A DNA stretch of 64,000 bases from Bacteroidaceae bacterium (GCA_017534535.1 JAFXVZ010000004.1:1-64000), one strand, 5' to 3'; positions 53,006 through 62,644 are shown, counted from the stretch's first letter. Translations and numbers: made by a program. The notes: a model not told the origin generated them from the sequence alone.

Positions 53006-53596
53006 TTACTGTAATACTTTATCTTCAAAAACTTGTTTGACTAGCGAAGCAAACTCCTGAAAGGCAGCCGTATCACTCAGAGAGGATAAGGATTGCAAAA
53101 GGCCATAATAATGCCAGGCATGCTCCTGAGGGTCACTGACGTGGAAACGTTTCCACAAGGCATCACCAATCTCTGCATAGTCGCGAGCAATGATGCGCAT
53201 ATTAGACAACTTGTCACCCATTGCCACGATTTTCACATCGAGGGGGGCATTTGCCAAGTGTTCAATAGCGATTTGTTTACGAAGATGCCATGTAGCAGAA
53301 GCACTTCCTTCAAATTTCATATCACTTTCATGAGCCACCAAATCGGCCACACGCTTTCCAAACTCCTGAACCAGTTGCTCATACGTTGTGTCGGTATCCT
53401 CCATCGTATCATGCAATACAGCTGCAGCTAACAATTCCTGGTCTGAAGTCATGGTCGAGACAATAACCACCGCCTCCAAAGGATGAACTATGTAGGGGAA
53501 GCCTTTGCCCTTACGCTCCGTATTGGCATGAGCCCTGACCGCAAAGCAGATGGCACGATCTAATAGGCTGCTATCCAAATAATCTTTCTTACTCAT
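53006..53596 (-). CDS. HD-domain small alarmone hydrolase-like protein
   Basis: 196 aa. It matches the hydrolase half of SpoT: H23, H38 in YIVHPLEA, H62-D63 in LHDTMED, E66-D67, and D128 with N132 in GDKLSNMR, all metal or substrate residues of (p)ppGpp hydrolases such as MESH1. No synthetase, TGS or ACT domain is attached. The start overlaps the end of the upstream synthetase gene by 4 bp (ATGA), implying translational coupling. It probably degrades alarmone made by that partner, possibly as its antidote. Confidence 0.87.
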   Translation of the reverse strand: MSKKDYLDSSLLDRAICFAVRAHANTERKGKGFPYIVHPLEAVVIVSTMTSDQELLAAAVLHDTMEDTDTTYEQLVQEFGKRVADLVAHESDMKFEGSASATWHLRKQIAIEHLANAPLDVKIVAMGDKLSNMRIIARDYAEIGDALWKRFHVSDPQEHAWHYYGLLQSLSSLSDTAAFQEFASLVKQVFEDKVLQ

Positions 53597-54696
53597 ACGA
53601 CTACATTTTTAAGATCTCCCCAAAATGATAGATTCTTGGCTTGTTCCATAATCATATCCACCAAAACATCATTACCATCCTGTTCGCCATTCAGAGTATC
53701 ATATACAATCTTCAATCCTTCACGTCCTTTACCCTGTTTGAGAACATAAACCAGACAAAGATTCTGTAAACCAATGTTTTCAGCCAAGATATCAAGGTCG
53801 GTCATAGCTATCTGGGCAAGTGCCAATTGGTAAGCGTCCTCTTGATTCTCCTTAATAAAGGTATCAACATCCTTCAAAGTCTCAAAACCGAATGACACCA
53901 GCAGAGGGAGGAAGCCTGTGAGCGATGCAGGGAAAATCTCCGCCTGATTCACTGAGGCAATGCGTTGATTCAACTTGTCAAACGGACGTTTTTCCAGATA
54001 AGTCATGAAGGAGTCGTTGGTGAGCAGAACGTCATCCAGATTGCCAGATTCCACCAGACTCTGTACATTTCGACGATATTCGTTTATCTGATTTCGCAAC
54101 CTACTAAACTCATCATCCAACAACTCTAACATTCCTGCCAAGCGACTGAACTGCCTACGATGCTCGTCAAGGATTTTCACGTTGCCTTTGTAACCCGTAT
54201 CATGCTCAATGGTGGACCACACATGTTGCAAGGCTGTTCGCATCTGCAATTCAAAGCGAATGTTTCTCAACTCAGGGTCGTTGCTACGAAGCTGACAGAT
54301 AAAATGAAGGGAATTATAGCCGAAACTGGTGAGTTGATGTAATTTACGTTTGTCAACCGACTCCTTCCAATCTATCTCAAACAACTTCTTGGCAATGGCC
54401 GCTACCTTATCAACATCATCATTATAAAAGGTGATAACACGAATACCCACCAAGTCAGTAACATCATTAATACTTGCATATTTACCACCTTTCTTCAGCA
54501 ACTTTCCCTTTAGCGAATTCTCGGTCTTAACCCTGTGTTCAATAGCCGTCACATAGATGCCCTGCTCATCAAGTGCTTTTTTCAACTTCTCAAAAGCCAT
54601 CTTATCCAGTTTCTTCAACAGTGGCAGTTCGTCTTTGAACTGTTGCAACAACTCTACTCCATGGGGGTCTAATATGATATCCTTTGTTTCTGACAT
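53593..54696 (-). CDS. RelA/SpoT-domain alarmone synthetase without hydrolase domain
   Basis: 367 aa. The synthetase domain (about 10-200) has EHRVKTENSLKGKL at 53-66, DVTDLVGIRV at 78-87, GYNSLH at 126-131 and the catalytic E149 within FELQMRT, then HDTGYK at 165-170. These support pyrophosphate transfer from ATP to a guanine nucleotide or, in toxic relatives, to other targets. Residues about 210-367 form an all-helical tail I do not recognise; it is neither TGS nor ACT. It lies 27 bp downstream of aguB and overlaps the hydrolase gene. Confidence 0.87.
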   Translation of the reverse strand: MSETKDIILDPHGVELLQQFKDELPLLKKLDKMAFEKLKKALDEQGIYVTAIEHRVKTENSLKGKLLKKGGKYASINDVTDLVGIRVITFYNDDVDKVAAIAKKLFEIDWKESVDKRKLHQLTSFGYNSLHFICQLRSNDPELRNIRFELQMRTALQHVWSTIEHDTGYKGNVKILDEHRRQFSRLAGMLELLDDEFSRLRNQINEYRRNVQSLVESGNLDDVLLTNDSFMTYLEKRPFDKLNQRIASVNQAEIFPASLTGFLPLLVSFGFETLKDVDTFIKENQEDAYQLALAQIAMTDLDILAENIGLQNLCLVYVLKQGKGREGLKIVYDTLNGEQDGNDVLVDMIMEQAKNLSFWGDLKNVVV

Positions 54697-54723
54697 ATAT
54701 TATTTATTTGATTATCAAGATAT

Positions 54724-55611
54724 TTATTTATCACAAAATCGCTTTAGGATATCGTCATAAGCCTCTATCCTCCTGTCTCTCAGGAAAGGCCACCAGCGAC
54801 GCACTTGCTCTGAACGCTCCAGGTCAATCTCCACCACCATATTTTCCTCTTGGTTGTCAGAGGCATTGGCAATGAATTCACCTTGCGGACCTGCCACAAA
54901 GCTATTACCCCAGAACTGGATGCCATTGGTCTGTCCTGAAGGATCAGGCTCATGCCCCACCCTGTTCACAGCTATTACAGGCAAGCCATTCGCTACGGCA
55001 TGACCACGCATCACTGTTTGCCAGGCACCCAATTGGCGTTGCTTTTCATCTGGAGTATCCGTACTTTCCCATCCTATAGCAGTAGGATAAATTAGCATCT
55101 CTGCCCCTTGCAAAGCCATGAGGCGAGCGCCTTCCGGATACCACTGATCCCAACACACCATCAGTCCCAACTTACCCAATGAGGTTTGTATGGGCCTGAA
55201 ACCAATATCACCTGGTGTGAAATAGAATTTTTCATAATAAGCAGGATCATCGGGTATGTGCATCTTGCGATACTTGCCTGCCATACTGCCATCCTTATCG
55301 AATACCACAGCAGTATTGTGATACAAGCCTGCTACCCTCCTTTCAAACAAAGAGGTAACCAACACAATGCCCAACTCCTTAGCAAGAGCACTATAGAAAG
55401 CAGTCGATGGACCTGGTATCGGCTCTGCCATGTCGAAGTTGTTCACATCTTCCACCTGACAGAAATAAGGGCTGTTGTGCAACTCCTGGAGTACCACCAT
55501 CTGAGCCCCCTGAGTTGCACAAACCCTGGTATTATTAGCCAACTTCTCGCGATTAGCGGAGAGGTCGGAAGTAACGGATTGTTGTACCAATCCCACCTTT
55601 AACTTTCTCAT
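54724..55611 (-). CDS. aguB: N-carbamoylputrescine amidase
   Basis: 295 aa, the usual length. Nitrilase-fold catalytic triad E43 (LQELHN), K116 (YRKMHIP) and C153 ([10 protein letters not shown]), each in its family motif; the [11 protein letters not shown] segment near the end is typical of AguB. It converts N-carbamoylputrescine to putrescine in polyamine synthesis from arginine. Its start overlaps the end of xylA by 4 bp, so it is translated from the xylose transcript; no agmatine deiminase gene is adjacent. Confidence 0.9.
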   Translation of the reverse strand: MRKLKVGLVQQSVTSDLSANREKLANNTRVCATQGAQMVVLQELHNSPYFCQVEDVNNFDMAEPIPGPSTAFYSALAKELGIVLVTSLFERRVAGLYHNTAVVFDKDGSMAGKYRKMHIPDDPAYYEKFYFTPGDIGFRPIQTSLGKLGLMVCWDQWYPEGARLMALQGAEMLIYPTAIGWESTDTPDEKQRQLGAWQTVMRGHAVANGLPVIAVNRVGHEPDPSGQTNGIQFWGNSFVAGPQGEFIANASDNQEENMVVEIDLERSEQVRRWWPFLRDRRIEAYDDILKRFCDK

Positions 55612-56924
55612 TTACAATAGAGATTAAGAATGGTTTCATACAGTTCCTGCTTGCCACTCTTCTGTGCTGGTTCACCATGCTCCTTAGCATATGCCACCAA
55701 CTCTTCCAAAGTCATATTGCCATCCTCGAAGCGCTTGCCCTCACCTGCATCGAAGCTTGCATAGCGATCCTGGAGCATCTTTGGAAGTGGAGAATTCTCA
55801 ATAATGTCAGCCGCATTGAGCAAAGCACGAGCCATGGCATCCATACCACTGATGTGAGCGATGAAGATGTCCTCTGGATCGGTAGAATTTCTACGCAGCT
55901 TAGCATCGAAGTTCATACCACCATTGCCCAATCCGCCATTGCGAATTACCTGCAACAAAGCCTGGGTAAGTTCAAAGTTGTCGATTGGGAACTGGTCAGT
56001 ATCCCAACCATTCTGAGCATCACCACGATTAGCGTCTATGCTTCCCAACATGCCATTATCCACAGCCACTGCCAGTTCATGTTCAAACGTATGACCAGCC
56101 AAAGTAGCATGATTCACCTCAATGTTCACCTTGAAATCCTTATCCAAACCATTGGAACGCAAGAATCCAATCACCGTTTCAGTATCTACATCATACTGAT
56201 GCTTGGTGGGCTCCATAGGCTTCGGTTCAATCAGGAAAGTACCCTTGAATCCATTAGCGCGAGCATAATCGCGAGCAGCAGTCAGCATCTTAGCCAAGTG
56301 GTCTTTCTCACGTTGCATCTGGGTATTGAGTAAGGATGAATAACCTTCACGACCACCCCAGAACACATAGTTAGTACCACCTAATTTAATAGTAGCATCA
56401 ATAGCATTCTTGATTTGCACAGCTGCACGAGCCACTACATCAAAATCAGGATTGGTAGCTGCACCATTCATATAACGTTTGTGACTGAATACATTAGCAG
56501 TTCCCCACAACAACTTGATGCCCGTCTCAGCCATCTTCTGCATAGCGTAGTCAGTGATAGCCTGCATACGAACTTCATATTCAGCAATATCTTCAGTATC
56601 TTCCACCAAGTCAACATCGTGGAAGCAGAAATATTCAATGCCCAGTTTCTGCATAATCTCGAAGCCAGCATCCATCTTGTCTTTAGCACGCTGAACAGCA
56701 TCTGTAGCCTCGTCCCAAGCATAGTGACGGGTCTGACCGCCAAACTGATCACTACTAGCCTGACCCAGTGTGTGCCACCAAGCCAAAGCAAACTTCAACC
56801 AGTCTTTCATTTTCTTACCCAGCACAACCTTATCGGCATCATAATAATGAAAAGCCATAGGGTTCTTACTTGATGTTCCTTCAAAAGGAATCTGAGCGAT
56901 TTGCGGAAAATAAACTTTTGCCAT
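55608..56924 (-). CDS. xylA: Xylose isomerase
   Basis: 438 aa, class II length. Metal and substrate motifs are present: [21 protein letters not shown] and the [10 protein letters not shown] region. It converts D-xylose to D-xylulose in the cytoplasm. It follows xylB by 15 bp and overlaps aguB. It is the sink for xylose released by the GH3 and GH43 enzymes in the window. Confidence 0.96.
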   Translation of the reverse strand: MAKVYFPQIAQIPFEGTSSKNPMAFHYYDADKVVLGKKMKDWLKFALAWWHTLGQASSDQFGGQTRHYAWDEATDAVQRAKDKMDAGFEIMQKLGIEYFCFHDVDLVEDTEDIAEYEVRMQAITDYAMQKMAETGIKLLWGTANVFSHKRYMNGAATNPDFDVVARAAVQIKNAIDATIKLGGTNYVFWGGREGYSSLLNTQMQREKDHLAKMLTAARDYARANGFKGTFLIEPKPMEPTKHQYDVDTETVIGFLRSNGLDKDFKVNIEVNHATLAGHTFEHELAVAVDNGMLGSIDANRGDAQNGWDTDQFPIDNFELTQALLQVIRNGGLGNGGMNFDAKLRRNSTDPEDIFIAHISGMDAMARALLNAADIIENSPLPKMLQDRYASFDAGEGKRFEDGNMTLEELVAYAKEHGEPAQKSGKQELYETILNLYCK

Positions 56925-56939
56925 AGTATTAAATTTAAA

Positions 56940-58427
56940 TTATTTATTTATTTCATTTTCAAGTACATTCTTCCAACGTTGGTAAGCGGAAAGATATTCA
57001 TCTCTCAGCGAAATTTGAGGTTCGATATGAGCATGACATACAAGTGAAGCAAAAGCCTCATTGTGGTCATGATAGATACCAACACCAATGCCTGCGCCTT
57101 TAGCAGCACCCTCAGAGCCATCAGTCTTATAGACATCTATACAGGCACCACTCACAGTGGCCAGCGTATCTCGGAACAAAGCCGACTTAAACATGTTTGC
57201 CCTACCAGCATGAATATGTTGAATATCCATTCCCATCTGTTTCATTATCTCCATGCCATAGCAGAAAGAGAAAACAATGCCTTCTTGAGAAGCACGTAAA
57301 ATATGACCTTCATGGTGTTGATTAAAATTCAGTCCATGGATAGAACATCCAAGTTCTTTGTTCTGCAGCACTCGTTCAGCACCATTACCAAATGGCATCA
57401 CTACAACACCATCAGAGCCAATGGGCACAGATGAAGCCAAACTATCCATATCAGGATAATCAATAGCTGGAGTAACATGATGATGCAACCATGAATTAAG
57501 AATGCCAGTACCATTCACACAAAGAAGAATACCTAAACGAGTTTGATTATCAGTATGATTAACATGTGCAAACGTATTCACACGCGATAACTTGTCATAC
57601 TGCACTTGTCCATTCACACCATACACCACACCTGAAGTACCTGCTGTAGAGGCAATCTCACCTGGATTAAACACATTCAAAGAAAGCGCATTGTTAGGTT
57701 GGTCGCCTGCTCGATATGTAATAGGAGTACCAGCATGCAATCCCAATTCAAGAGCAGCTTCCTTGGTAACAAAGCCTTGCTCACCAAAAGTAGGCACGAT
57801 GTCGGCAATCAAATGCCTGTCTATGCCATAGTAATCTAACAAGAATTGGGCAACTTGGTTTTCTTTAAAATCCCAGAACATACCCTCTGACAAACCAGAA
57901 ACGGTGGTACGAACCTCGCCAGATAATTTCATAGCAATATAATCACCAGGCAACATCACCTTGTCTATCTTTTCATAAACCTGAGGTTCATTGCGTTTCA
58001 CCCATGCCAGTTTGGATGCCGTAAAATTACCAGGAGAATTGAGCAGATGAGAAAGGCATTGTTCAGAACCCAGCTCATTAAAAGCCTGTTCACCTATGCC
58101 CACAGCTCGAGAATCACACCAAATGATGGATGGACGCAGCACTTGTTTATCCTTATCAACACACACCAATCCATGCATCTGGTAAGATATACCTATCGCT
58201 TTGATTTCTTGACCACTTGCTTTTGATGTCATAAGCACATCGGCAGTAGCCTTTTTTAAGTATTCCCACCACATTTCAGGGTGTTGTTCTGCCCACCCCA
58301 CCTCTGGAGCCATAATCTCTGCCTCCTCCTTGGGATAGAATGAAGATGCCACACACATACCTGTCTGGGCATCTACCAAACTCGCCTTCACTGACGAGCT
58401 ACCTATGTCGTAACCTAAAAGATACAT
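56940..58427 (-). CDS. xylB: Xylulokinase
   Basis: 495-aa FGGY-family carbohydrate kinase. ATP motif DIGSSSVKASLVD at the start, the FGGY substrate region (GISYQMHGLV, IWCDSRA) and the C-terminal GEGAAKGAGIG-like motif are present. It phosphorylates D-xylulose to feed the pentose phosphate pathway. It is the first gene of the xylB-xylA-aguB group, which probably extends to the alarmone genes and coaW. Confidence 0.94.
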   Translation of the reverse strand: MYLLGYDIGSSSVKASLVDAQTGMCVASSFYPKEEAEIMAPEVGWAEQHPEMWWEYLKKATADVLMTSKASGQEIKAIGISYQMHGLVCVDKDKQVLRPSIIWCDSRAVGIGEQAFNELGSEQCLSHLLNSPGNFTASKLAWVKRNEPQVYEKIDKVMLPGDYIAMKLSGEVRTTVSGLSEGMFWDFKENQVAQFLLDYYGIDRHLIADIVPTFGEQGFVTKEAALELGLHAGTPITYRAGDQPNNALSLNVFNPGEIASTAGTSGVVYGVNGQVQYDKLSRVNTFAHVNHTDNQTRLGILLCVNGTGILNSWLHHHVTPAIDYPDMDSLASSVPIGSDGVVVMPFGNGAERVLQNKELGCSIHGLNFNQHHEGHILRASQEGIVFSFCYGMEIMKQMGMDIQHIHAGRANMFKSALFRDTLATVSGACIDVYKTDGSEGAAKGAGIGVGIYHDHNEAFASLVCHAHIEPQISLRDEYLSAYQRWKNVLENEINK

Positions 58428-58484
58428 ATTACTATCATTTTAATCGTGTAAATATAGAGAATATTTTCGAGAGTACAAAAAAAA

Positions 58485-58511
58485 TGTCGATAAAGATTAA
58501 CTTTATCGACA
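58485..58511 (-). terminator. Terminator of the small winged-helix gene
   Basis: TGTCGATAAAG (58485-58495) pairs perfectly with CTTTATCGACA (58501-58511) around loop ATTAA; on the minus strand it is followed by a run of eight T. It also lies upstream of xylB. Confidence 0.85.
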
Positions 58512-58541
58512 CTTTTGATAGTTTTATGTACTAAGCTTAAA

Positions 58542-58757
58542 TTAAATCAGCTTAATGAACAGATCCTTACCGTCTTCAGTTACCTCAATCTTACCTTCAC
58601 GCAACAGCCAACCCATAGCCAAGTATGCGTCCTTGTCGAGTAACTTAACTTCATTCTTCTTAGCTTCTGCCTTAATGTCCTTCAGTGTCATGCCGTTAGT
58701 ACCATTCAGAATGTTCCAAATTACACCTGCAAACTCACCAACTTTTTCCTGTAACAT
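58542..58757 (-). CDS. Winged-helix protein, DUF2582 type
   Basis: 71 aa. It matches the small winged helix-turn-helix family (DUF2582): GVIWNILNG near the N terminus, LKDIKAEAKKNEVKLLDKDAY as recognition region and GWLLREGKIEV as wing. A cytoplasmic, possibly DNA-binding protein. Upstream on the minus strand there is TAACTTTG (58836-58843) as a -7 box and a GC-rich hairpin (58803-58818) in the leader. Target genes unknown. Confidence 0.8.
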   Translation of the reverse strand: MLQEKVGEFAGVIWNILNGTNGMTLKDIKAEAKKNEVKLLDKDAYLAMGWLLREGKIEVTEDGKDLFIKLI

Positions 58758-58802
58758 TTTCTTTTTTACTTTTAAAAATTAAACATAAATTATAACGTTT
58801 CA

Positions 58803-58818
58803 AGGGTTCAGGAACCCT
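58803..58818 (-). other. Leader hairpin of the winged-helix gene
   Basis: AGGGTTC (58803-58809) pairs with GAACCCT (58812-58818) with a 2-nt tip, in the 5' leader of the winged-helix gene. A wider pairing of TTTCAA with TTGAAA encloses it. It could be a regulatory structure, but no known riboswitch is recognised. Confidence 0.4.
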
Positions 58819-58911
58819 ATCCCTTTGAAAACGGTGCAAAGTTACATATTAATTTAATAAGGTGTATCGTTTTTAACAATTTTTTAACTATTATTTTTCA
58901 AATAATCCTTA

Positions 58912-59928
58912 TTAATCATCAGCAGGGAAAACCACTCCCAATTGTTTCCTCACCTCATCAATCACTTCTATAGTGGCTAATGAAACAGCATGTGAATTGA
59001 TTTCACTCTCCAGCTTTCCTTGCTCTATAAGGTTAATGAATTCCTCCATTTCATAATAATAATCATCATGTTCAGCCTTTACACCCACATCTTGTGGTAC
59101 AGCTTTGGGTCCTCTGCCAGACATGGCAACTGGACGAGGAATATATGTCACCTTCCGGATGGTATGTATTTCATCCATCACCAAATTGCCATCTTCGCCT
59201 TCTATTTCAGTAGGCAGATACGAATTGGCTATTTTAGAATATAACACAGTTGCATTCATACCCTCATAACGTAAATTCACAGCCCCTTGGCCATCCGTAC
59301 CACTTGAAAGCATCACACCTTGCGCACTCACCTCTATAGGTTTGCCAAACAAGGCAATGAGTGGATAAATGGTATATACACCTATATCCATCATGGCACC
59401 ATTGGAAAGTTCAGGTTGGAAGGCATTGAGCACGACGCCCTCTTTGAACTTGTCATAACGAGAAGAATACTGGCAATAAGAAGCGAAATACCTGCGAATA
59501 GTGCCCAACTTAGGAAGCATCTCTTTCACGATGTTGAAATTCGGATTCATCGTAGCAATCATAGCTTCCATCAAAAGAACCCCATTGCGTTTTGCTACCT
59601 CTATCATCTGTTTCACCTCTTTGGCATTCGATGCCATAGGCTTCTCACAAAGCACATGCTTGCCATGGTTCATGCAAGTGATGGCAATCTCGGCATGGGT
59701 GCAATTGGGAGTAGCAATATAGACAGCATCTACCACACGGCTCTTTGCCATGTCCTCTACAGAGGTAAAGGTATGCTTCACCCCATACTTAGCAGCAAAC
59801 TCATCAGCTCGCTCTTGTGTGCGTGAGCAAACGGCAGAGAGTTCAAATCGTTCATCCTGCATGGCACCTGCCAGAAGCCAGTCGGTTATCTTATTGGTGC
59901 CGACCACACCAAATTTCACTTTTCCCAT
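58912..59928 (-). CDS. Gfo/Idh/MocA-family oxidoreductase
   Basis: 338 aa from the ATG at 59928 (MGKVKFGVVG); a longer frame starts at 59961 but would overlap the upstream gene and adds non-conserved residues. Rossmann start FGVVGTNKITDWL, the EKPMASN motif with the key lysine, and a typical C-terminal sugar-binding domain (about 120-320). It is an NAD(P)-dependent dehydrogenase for a sugar or related substrate that cannot be specified. It begins 7 bp after the LUD-domain gene. Confidence 0.88.
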   Translation of the reverse strand: MGKVKFGVVGTNKITDWLLAGAMQDERFELSAVCSRTQERADEFAAKYGVKHTFTSVEDMAKSRVVDAVYIATPNCTHAEIAITCMNHGKHVLCEKPMASNAKEVKQMIEVAKRNGVLLMEAMIATMNPNFNIVKEMLPKLGTIRRYFASYCQYSSRYDKFKEGVVLNAFQPELSNGAMMDIGVYTIYPLIALFGKPIEVSAQGVMLSSGTDGQGAVNLRYEGMNATVLYSKIANSYLPTEIEGEDGNLVMDEIHTIRKVTYIPRPVAMSGRGPKAVPQDVGVKAEHDDYYYEMEEFINLIEQGKLESEINSHAVSLATIEVIDEVRKQLGVVFPADD

Positions 59929-59935
59929 ACCTTCA

Positions 59936-60574
59936 TCAATAGCCCAATTCTTCACCCACAATCACTACGCAAAAACGACCATTATCGTACGAATTTCTAA
60001 TAATATGTATTTGATTACAAATACTGTTAGCTGAATGACAATCATGACAGACTCCGTCCAGTGTACAAGGGGTATCACGATTCAATCTTACAGTATTAAT
60101 AGGTGCAGCTGTACCCCTGGCGCGCTTGATGGCAGCATCCAAATCTTTGGCAATCTTATTCACGCCCACCACAAAAATCACCTTCTTGGGTCCCCAGGCA
60201 ATGGCAGACACACGATTGCCATTACCATCAATATTGACAATGTCACCTTGCTCACTCATGGCGTTGGCACTGCTCAGATAGAAATCCGCAGAGAAAGCCT
60301 GACGATAGATCCCTTGTGCCTCCTCAGGACTCTTGGCGAGGTCTCTATCAAACAATGTATAGCTTCCTGCCTCATGCAAGGCACTTGTCAACCCCATGTC
60401 GCGCAGGGTCATGGAGCCACCCCATGATATGCTACTGCCCTCAGGCATCAGTTGCATCACCTGGCGAATGGCATCTGCCGACGTAGCACAATAGTATCCA
60501 TCAATGTGGCGAGTGTTCAAGCTCTTAATGACCTTGCCCGCCAACAACTCGTTTCTTTGTTCAATTGGTGTCAT
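59936..60574 (-). CDS. LUD-domain (lactate utilisation-type) protein
   Basis: 212 aa from the ATG at 60574 (MTPIEQRNEL); a longer frame to 60682 overlaps the promoter of the divergent transporter gene. Matches the LutC/YkgG-like LUD domain: GSSISWGGSMTLRDMGL and the INIDGNGNRVSA segment (DIVNIDGNGNR). The C terminus has four cysteines in CxxxxVCHDCxSxxxIC, typical of the single-domain LUD proteins. Related to lactate oxidation complexes, but this stand-alone form is of unknown role. Confidence 0.82.
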   Translation of the reverse strand: MTPIEQRNELLAGKVIKSLNTRHIDGYYCATSADAIRQVMQLMPEGSSISWGGSMTLRDMGLTSALHEAGSYTLFDRDLAKSPEEAQGIYRQAFSADFYLSSANAMSEQGDIVNIDGNGNRVSAIAWGPKKVIFVVGVNKIAKDLDAAIKRARGTAAPINTVRLNRDTPCTLDGVCHDCHSANSICNQIHIIRNSYDNGRFCVVIVGEELGY

Positions 60575-60634
60575 AATAATTCGTATTAATAATGTTTTTC
60601 TCCCCAAAGATAGTGATAATTGTTGAAAAAGCAT

Positions 60635-60642
60635 TATTTTTG
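60635..60642 (+). promoter_or_regulatory. -7 box of the EamA gene
   Basis: TATTTTTG, matching TAnnTTTG, 21 bp before the ATG at 60664. Confidence 0.5.
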
Positions 60643-60663
60643 CACGCAAATTTCCGAGGTCGC

Positions 60664-61536
60664 ATGAAGAGCAAATTGCCATATCACCTGCTTGCCATTA
60701 GCATCATAGCTATCTGGGGAGTAACGTTCATCAACACAAAAGTGCTGATACTGAACGGATTGAACCCACAGGAAATCTTCTTATTGCGATTTATTATTGC
60801 CTATTTAGGTGTGTGGACATTTTCACCTCATAAGCTTTGGACCGACAACTGGAAGGATGAGCTCACCACCATAGCCTTGGGCGTTACAGGTGGCTCGATG
60901 TATTTCTGGGCAGAGAATACAGCCATCCAATATTCCTTGGTCAACAATGTTGCATTCATCGTATGCAATGCCCCCCTATTGACCCTATTCCTGGGCATGG
61001 CATTCTCCAAAGAGATTCGTGCCACCCGATGGCTCATTGCTGGTTCCATCATCTCACTGATAGGTGTAGCATTGGTGATTTTCAATGGCAGCTTTATCCT
61101 AAAGCTCAACCCCTTAGGTGACTTCCTGGCCTTGGTAGCTGCTGGTTCATGGGCCATCTACAGCTTACTGATGCGAGGGATGACCAGTCGTTATAATGCC
61201 ACCTTCCTCACCCGCAAGGTGTTCTTCTATGGCATCCTCACCATCCTGCCTGCCTTTGCCATCAAGCCATGGCAATTCCCGTTAGACAAGCTGACGGAGC
61301 CTGTCATTTGGGGGAACCTCATCTTCTTAGGTGTGATAGCCGCTCTCATCTGCTTCGTATTATGGAGCGTAGTCATTCGTGAGATTGGTGCCTTGTCGTC
61401 TGCCAACTACATCTACCTATCGCCAGTAACCACCATGATTGCCTCGGCACTCTTCCTCCAAGAGCCTGTCACATGGATTTCCATCCTTGGTTCCATCCTC
61501 ATCCTCTCTGGGTTGTATATTGCCAGCAAGAAATAA
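60664..61536 (+). CDS. EamA-family (DMT superfamily) transporter
   Basis: 290 aa from the ATG at 60664 (MKSKLPYHLL), 3' of its -7 box. About ten transmembrane helices in two EamA repeats, the second starting near LLMRGMTSRYNATF. Members export amino acids, nucleosides or drug-like metabolites across the inner membrane. The substrate is not indicated. It is divergent from the LUD gene and monocistronic. Confidence 0.87.
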   Translation: MKSKLPYHLLAISIIAIWGVTFINTKVLILNGLNPQEIFLLRFIIAYLGVWTFSPHKLWTDNWKDELTTIALGVTGGSMYFWAENTAIQYSLVNNVAFIVCNAPLLTLFLGMAFSKEIRATRWLIAGSIISLIGVALVIFNGSFILKLNPLGDFLALVAAGSWAIYSLLMRGMTSRYNATFLTRKVFFYGILTILPAFAIKPWQFPLDKLTEPVIWGNLIFLGVIAALICFVLWSVVIREIGALSSANYIYLSPVTTMIASALFLQEPVTWISILGSILILSGLYIASKK

Positions 61537-61553
61537 AATTTTTGCATGCTAAC

Positions 61554-61584
61554 TTGCAAAACACCTCAAAGATGATTAAATTTG
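61554..61584 (+). promoter_or_regulatory. Promoter of the DUF4298 gene
   Basis: TTG at 61554-61556 and -7 box TAAATTTG at 61577-61584 with 20 bp between them; the start codon is at 61607. Confidence 0.6.
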
Positions 61585-61606
61585 CACGTCATCAATAGCA
61601 AAAATT

Positions 61607-61903
61607 ATGGAAGCAGACATCACAAGAATTAGGGAAATGGAACAACGAATGACCAGGGCGCTGAAAATAGTCAGAGCCATGGATTCTGCACTCAATGCTT
61701 TTGAACTGGTGCAGGGCGACATCCGAACACTGGATGAATACTACGGTAGCGACGAATGGAAAGCCGACCTTGCAGCCGACGAGGCAGGACTTCTGCCCCC
61801 CACCCTCAAGCGTGGTGTCCTCTCCGAAGACGGCATTTGGAACCTCCTCGAAGACAACAAGGACCTGCTTCGCAGAATAACAAATCGCTCAAGCGATTTA
61901 TAA
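61607..61903 (+). CDS. DUF4298 protein
   Basis: 98 aa. An all-helical protein with the DUF4298 features: an initial coiled-coil-like segment (RIREMEQRMTRAL), LDEYYGSDEWKADLAADEAGLLP as a conserved core, and LSEDGIWNLLEDN. It is cytoplasmic. Function unknown. Its own promoter lies just upstream. Confidence 0.8.
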   Translation: MEADITRIREMEQRMTRALKIVRAMDSALNAFELVQGDIRTLDEYYGSDEWKADLAADEAGLLPPTLKRGVLSEDGIWNLLEDNKDLLRRITNRSSDL

Positions 61904-62029
61904 ATGACGCGTTGGCACGTTGGCACACGGGCAAGAATACTGTCCCACTCGGCATCGGGTAAGGACAGCATCGCACTGCCCGCCATCTGCACCTTGCGTT
62001 TCAACCGCCACATCAAATATAGTTCATCA

Positions 62030-62560
62030 TCACTCTTTATTTAAATTGGTTCCTAAAATATTCCCAATTGCAAAATAAAAGAACAGCGGTCTTTCTTCCG
62101 CATTCTCCTTTTCCAGCTCTTCCAGTAACTCGTCAAACTCATGACAGTCAAATCTTTGCTGCAAATTCTCAACATTCTCCCTGGTTATTTCAATCAAGGA
62201 ATTCTCAGTACATTCAACATCCAGGAACCAAGAATTGTTGTAATTATGGAAGTGAATCTTATACACTGGCCGCATCGCATTCGCAAACTCATCGAATGCT
62301 TCCATATCCATACCTTCGTCATCACGATGCTCATCCATCCATGCACATACAGCCTTATCAGTCAACCGGTTCAGATAGTGGTCACTAAAATTGCGTATCT
62401 CCACCTTCTTCTCGCCAGAGAGAATTGCTTGGGCATACTCCTTACGCATAATCAGGTCAAGAACCTCAATACCCTTAGGCTCTGGAACCTGATACTTAGC
62501 CAAAAACTCATCCTTAGCAGCAAAATACTGCTCATCTGTCATTTCTGCATACTTATTCAT
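62030..62560 (-). CDS. ASCH-like domain protein
   Basis: 176 aa, no signal or membrane segment. The segment [21 protein letters not shown] is the typical start of an ASCH/PUA-like RNA-binding domain, where the lysine after the glycine and the ExR are conserved. The remaining sequence is acidic with DVECTEN-type strands and a C-terminal GNILGTN. Related ASCH proteins handle RNA or modified nucleosides; here the role is unknown. Divergent from the WYL regulator. Confidence 0.72.
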   Translation of the reverse strand: MNKYAEMTDEQYFAAKDEFLAKYQVPEPKGIEVLDLIMRKEYAQAILSGEKKVEIRNFSDHYLNRLTDKAVCAWMDEHRDDEGMDMEAFDEFANAMRPVYKIHFHNYNNSWFLDVECTENSLIEITRENVENLQQRFDCHEFDELLEELEKENAEERPLFFYFAIGNILGTNLNKE

Positions 62561-62621
62561 AACTCAAACCTTTTTATGTTACACATTCTTTTATAGATTC
62601 ACACTGCAAAATTAACCAGAG

Positions 62622-62644
62622 GTTGTCCTAAATCGTGGTACACC
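62622..62644 (+). promoter_or_regulatory. Candidate WYL operator, copy 1
   Basis: A 23-bp element GTTGTCCTAAATCGTGGTACACC that matches the reverse complement of 63683-63705 at 18 of 23 positions. Its ends (TGTCC...GGTACA) are roughly palindromic. It lies about 55 bp upstream of the WYL gene -7 box. That two copies flank the WYL gene and precede promoters suggests its own regulator binds here. Confidence 0.55.

Noticed and set aside
55677..56333. Antisense frame of 218 codons
   Set aside because: Opposite xylA, which is intact and conserved over the full length.
58803..58818. Known riboswitch before the winged-helix gene
   Set aside because: Only one small hairpin; no match to any riboswitch core I know.
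61741..62016. Minus-strand frame of 91 codons (MMWRLKRK start)
   Set aside because: The first ~37 residues lie in the short gap after DUF4298 and look protein-like, but the rest is antisense to that gene. I could not support it as a real gene.
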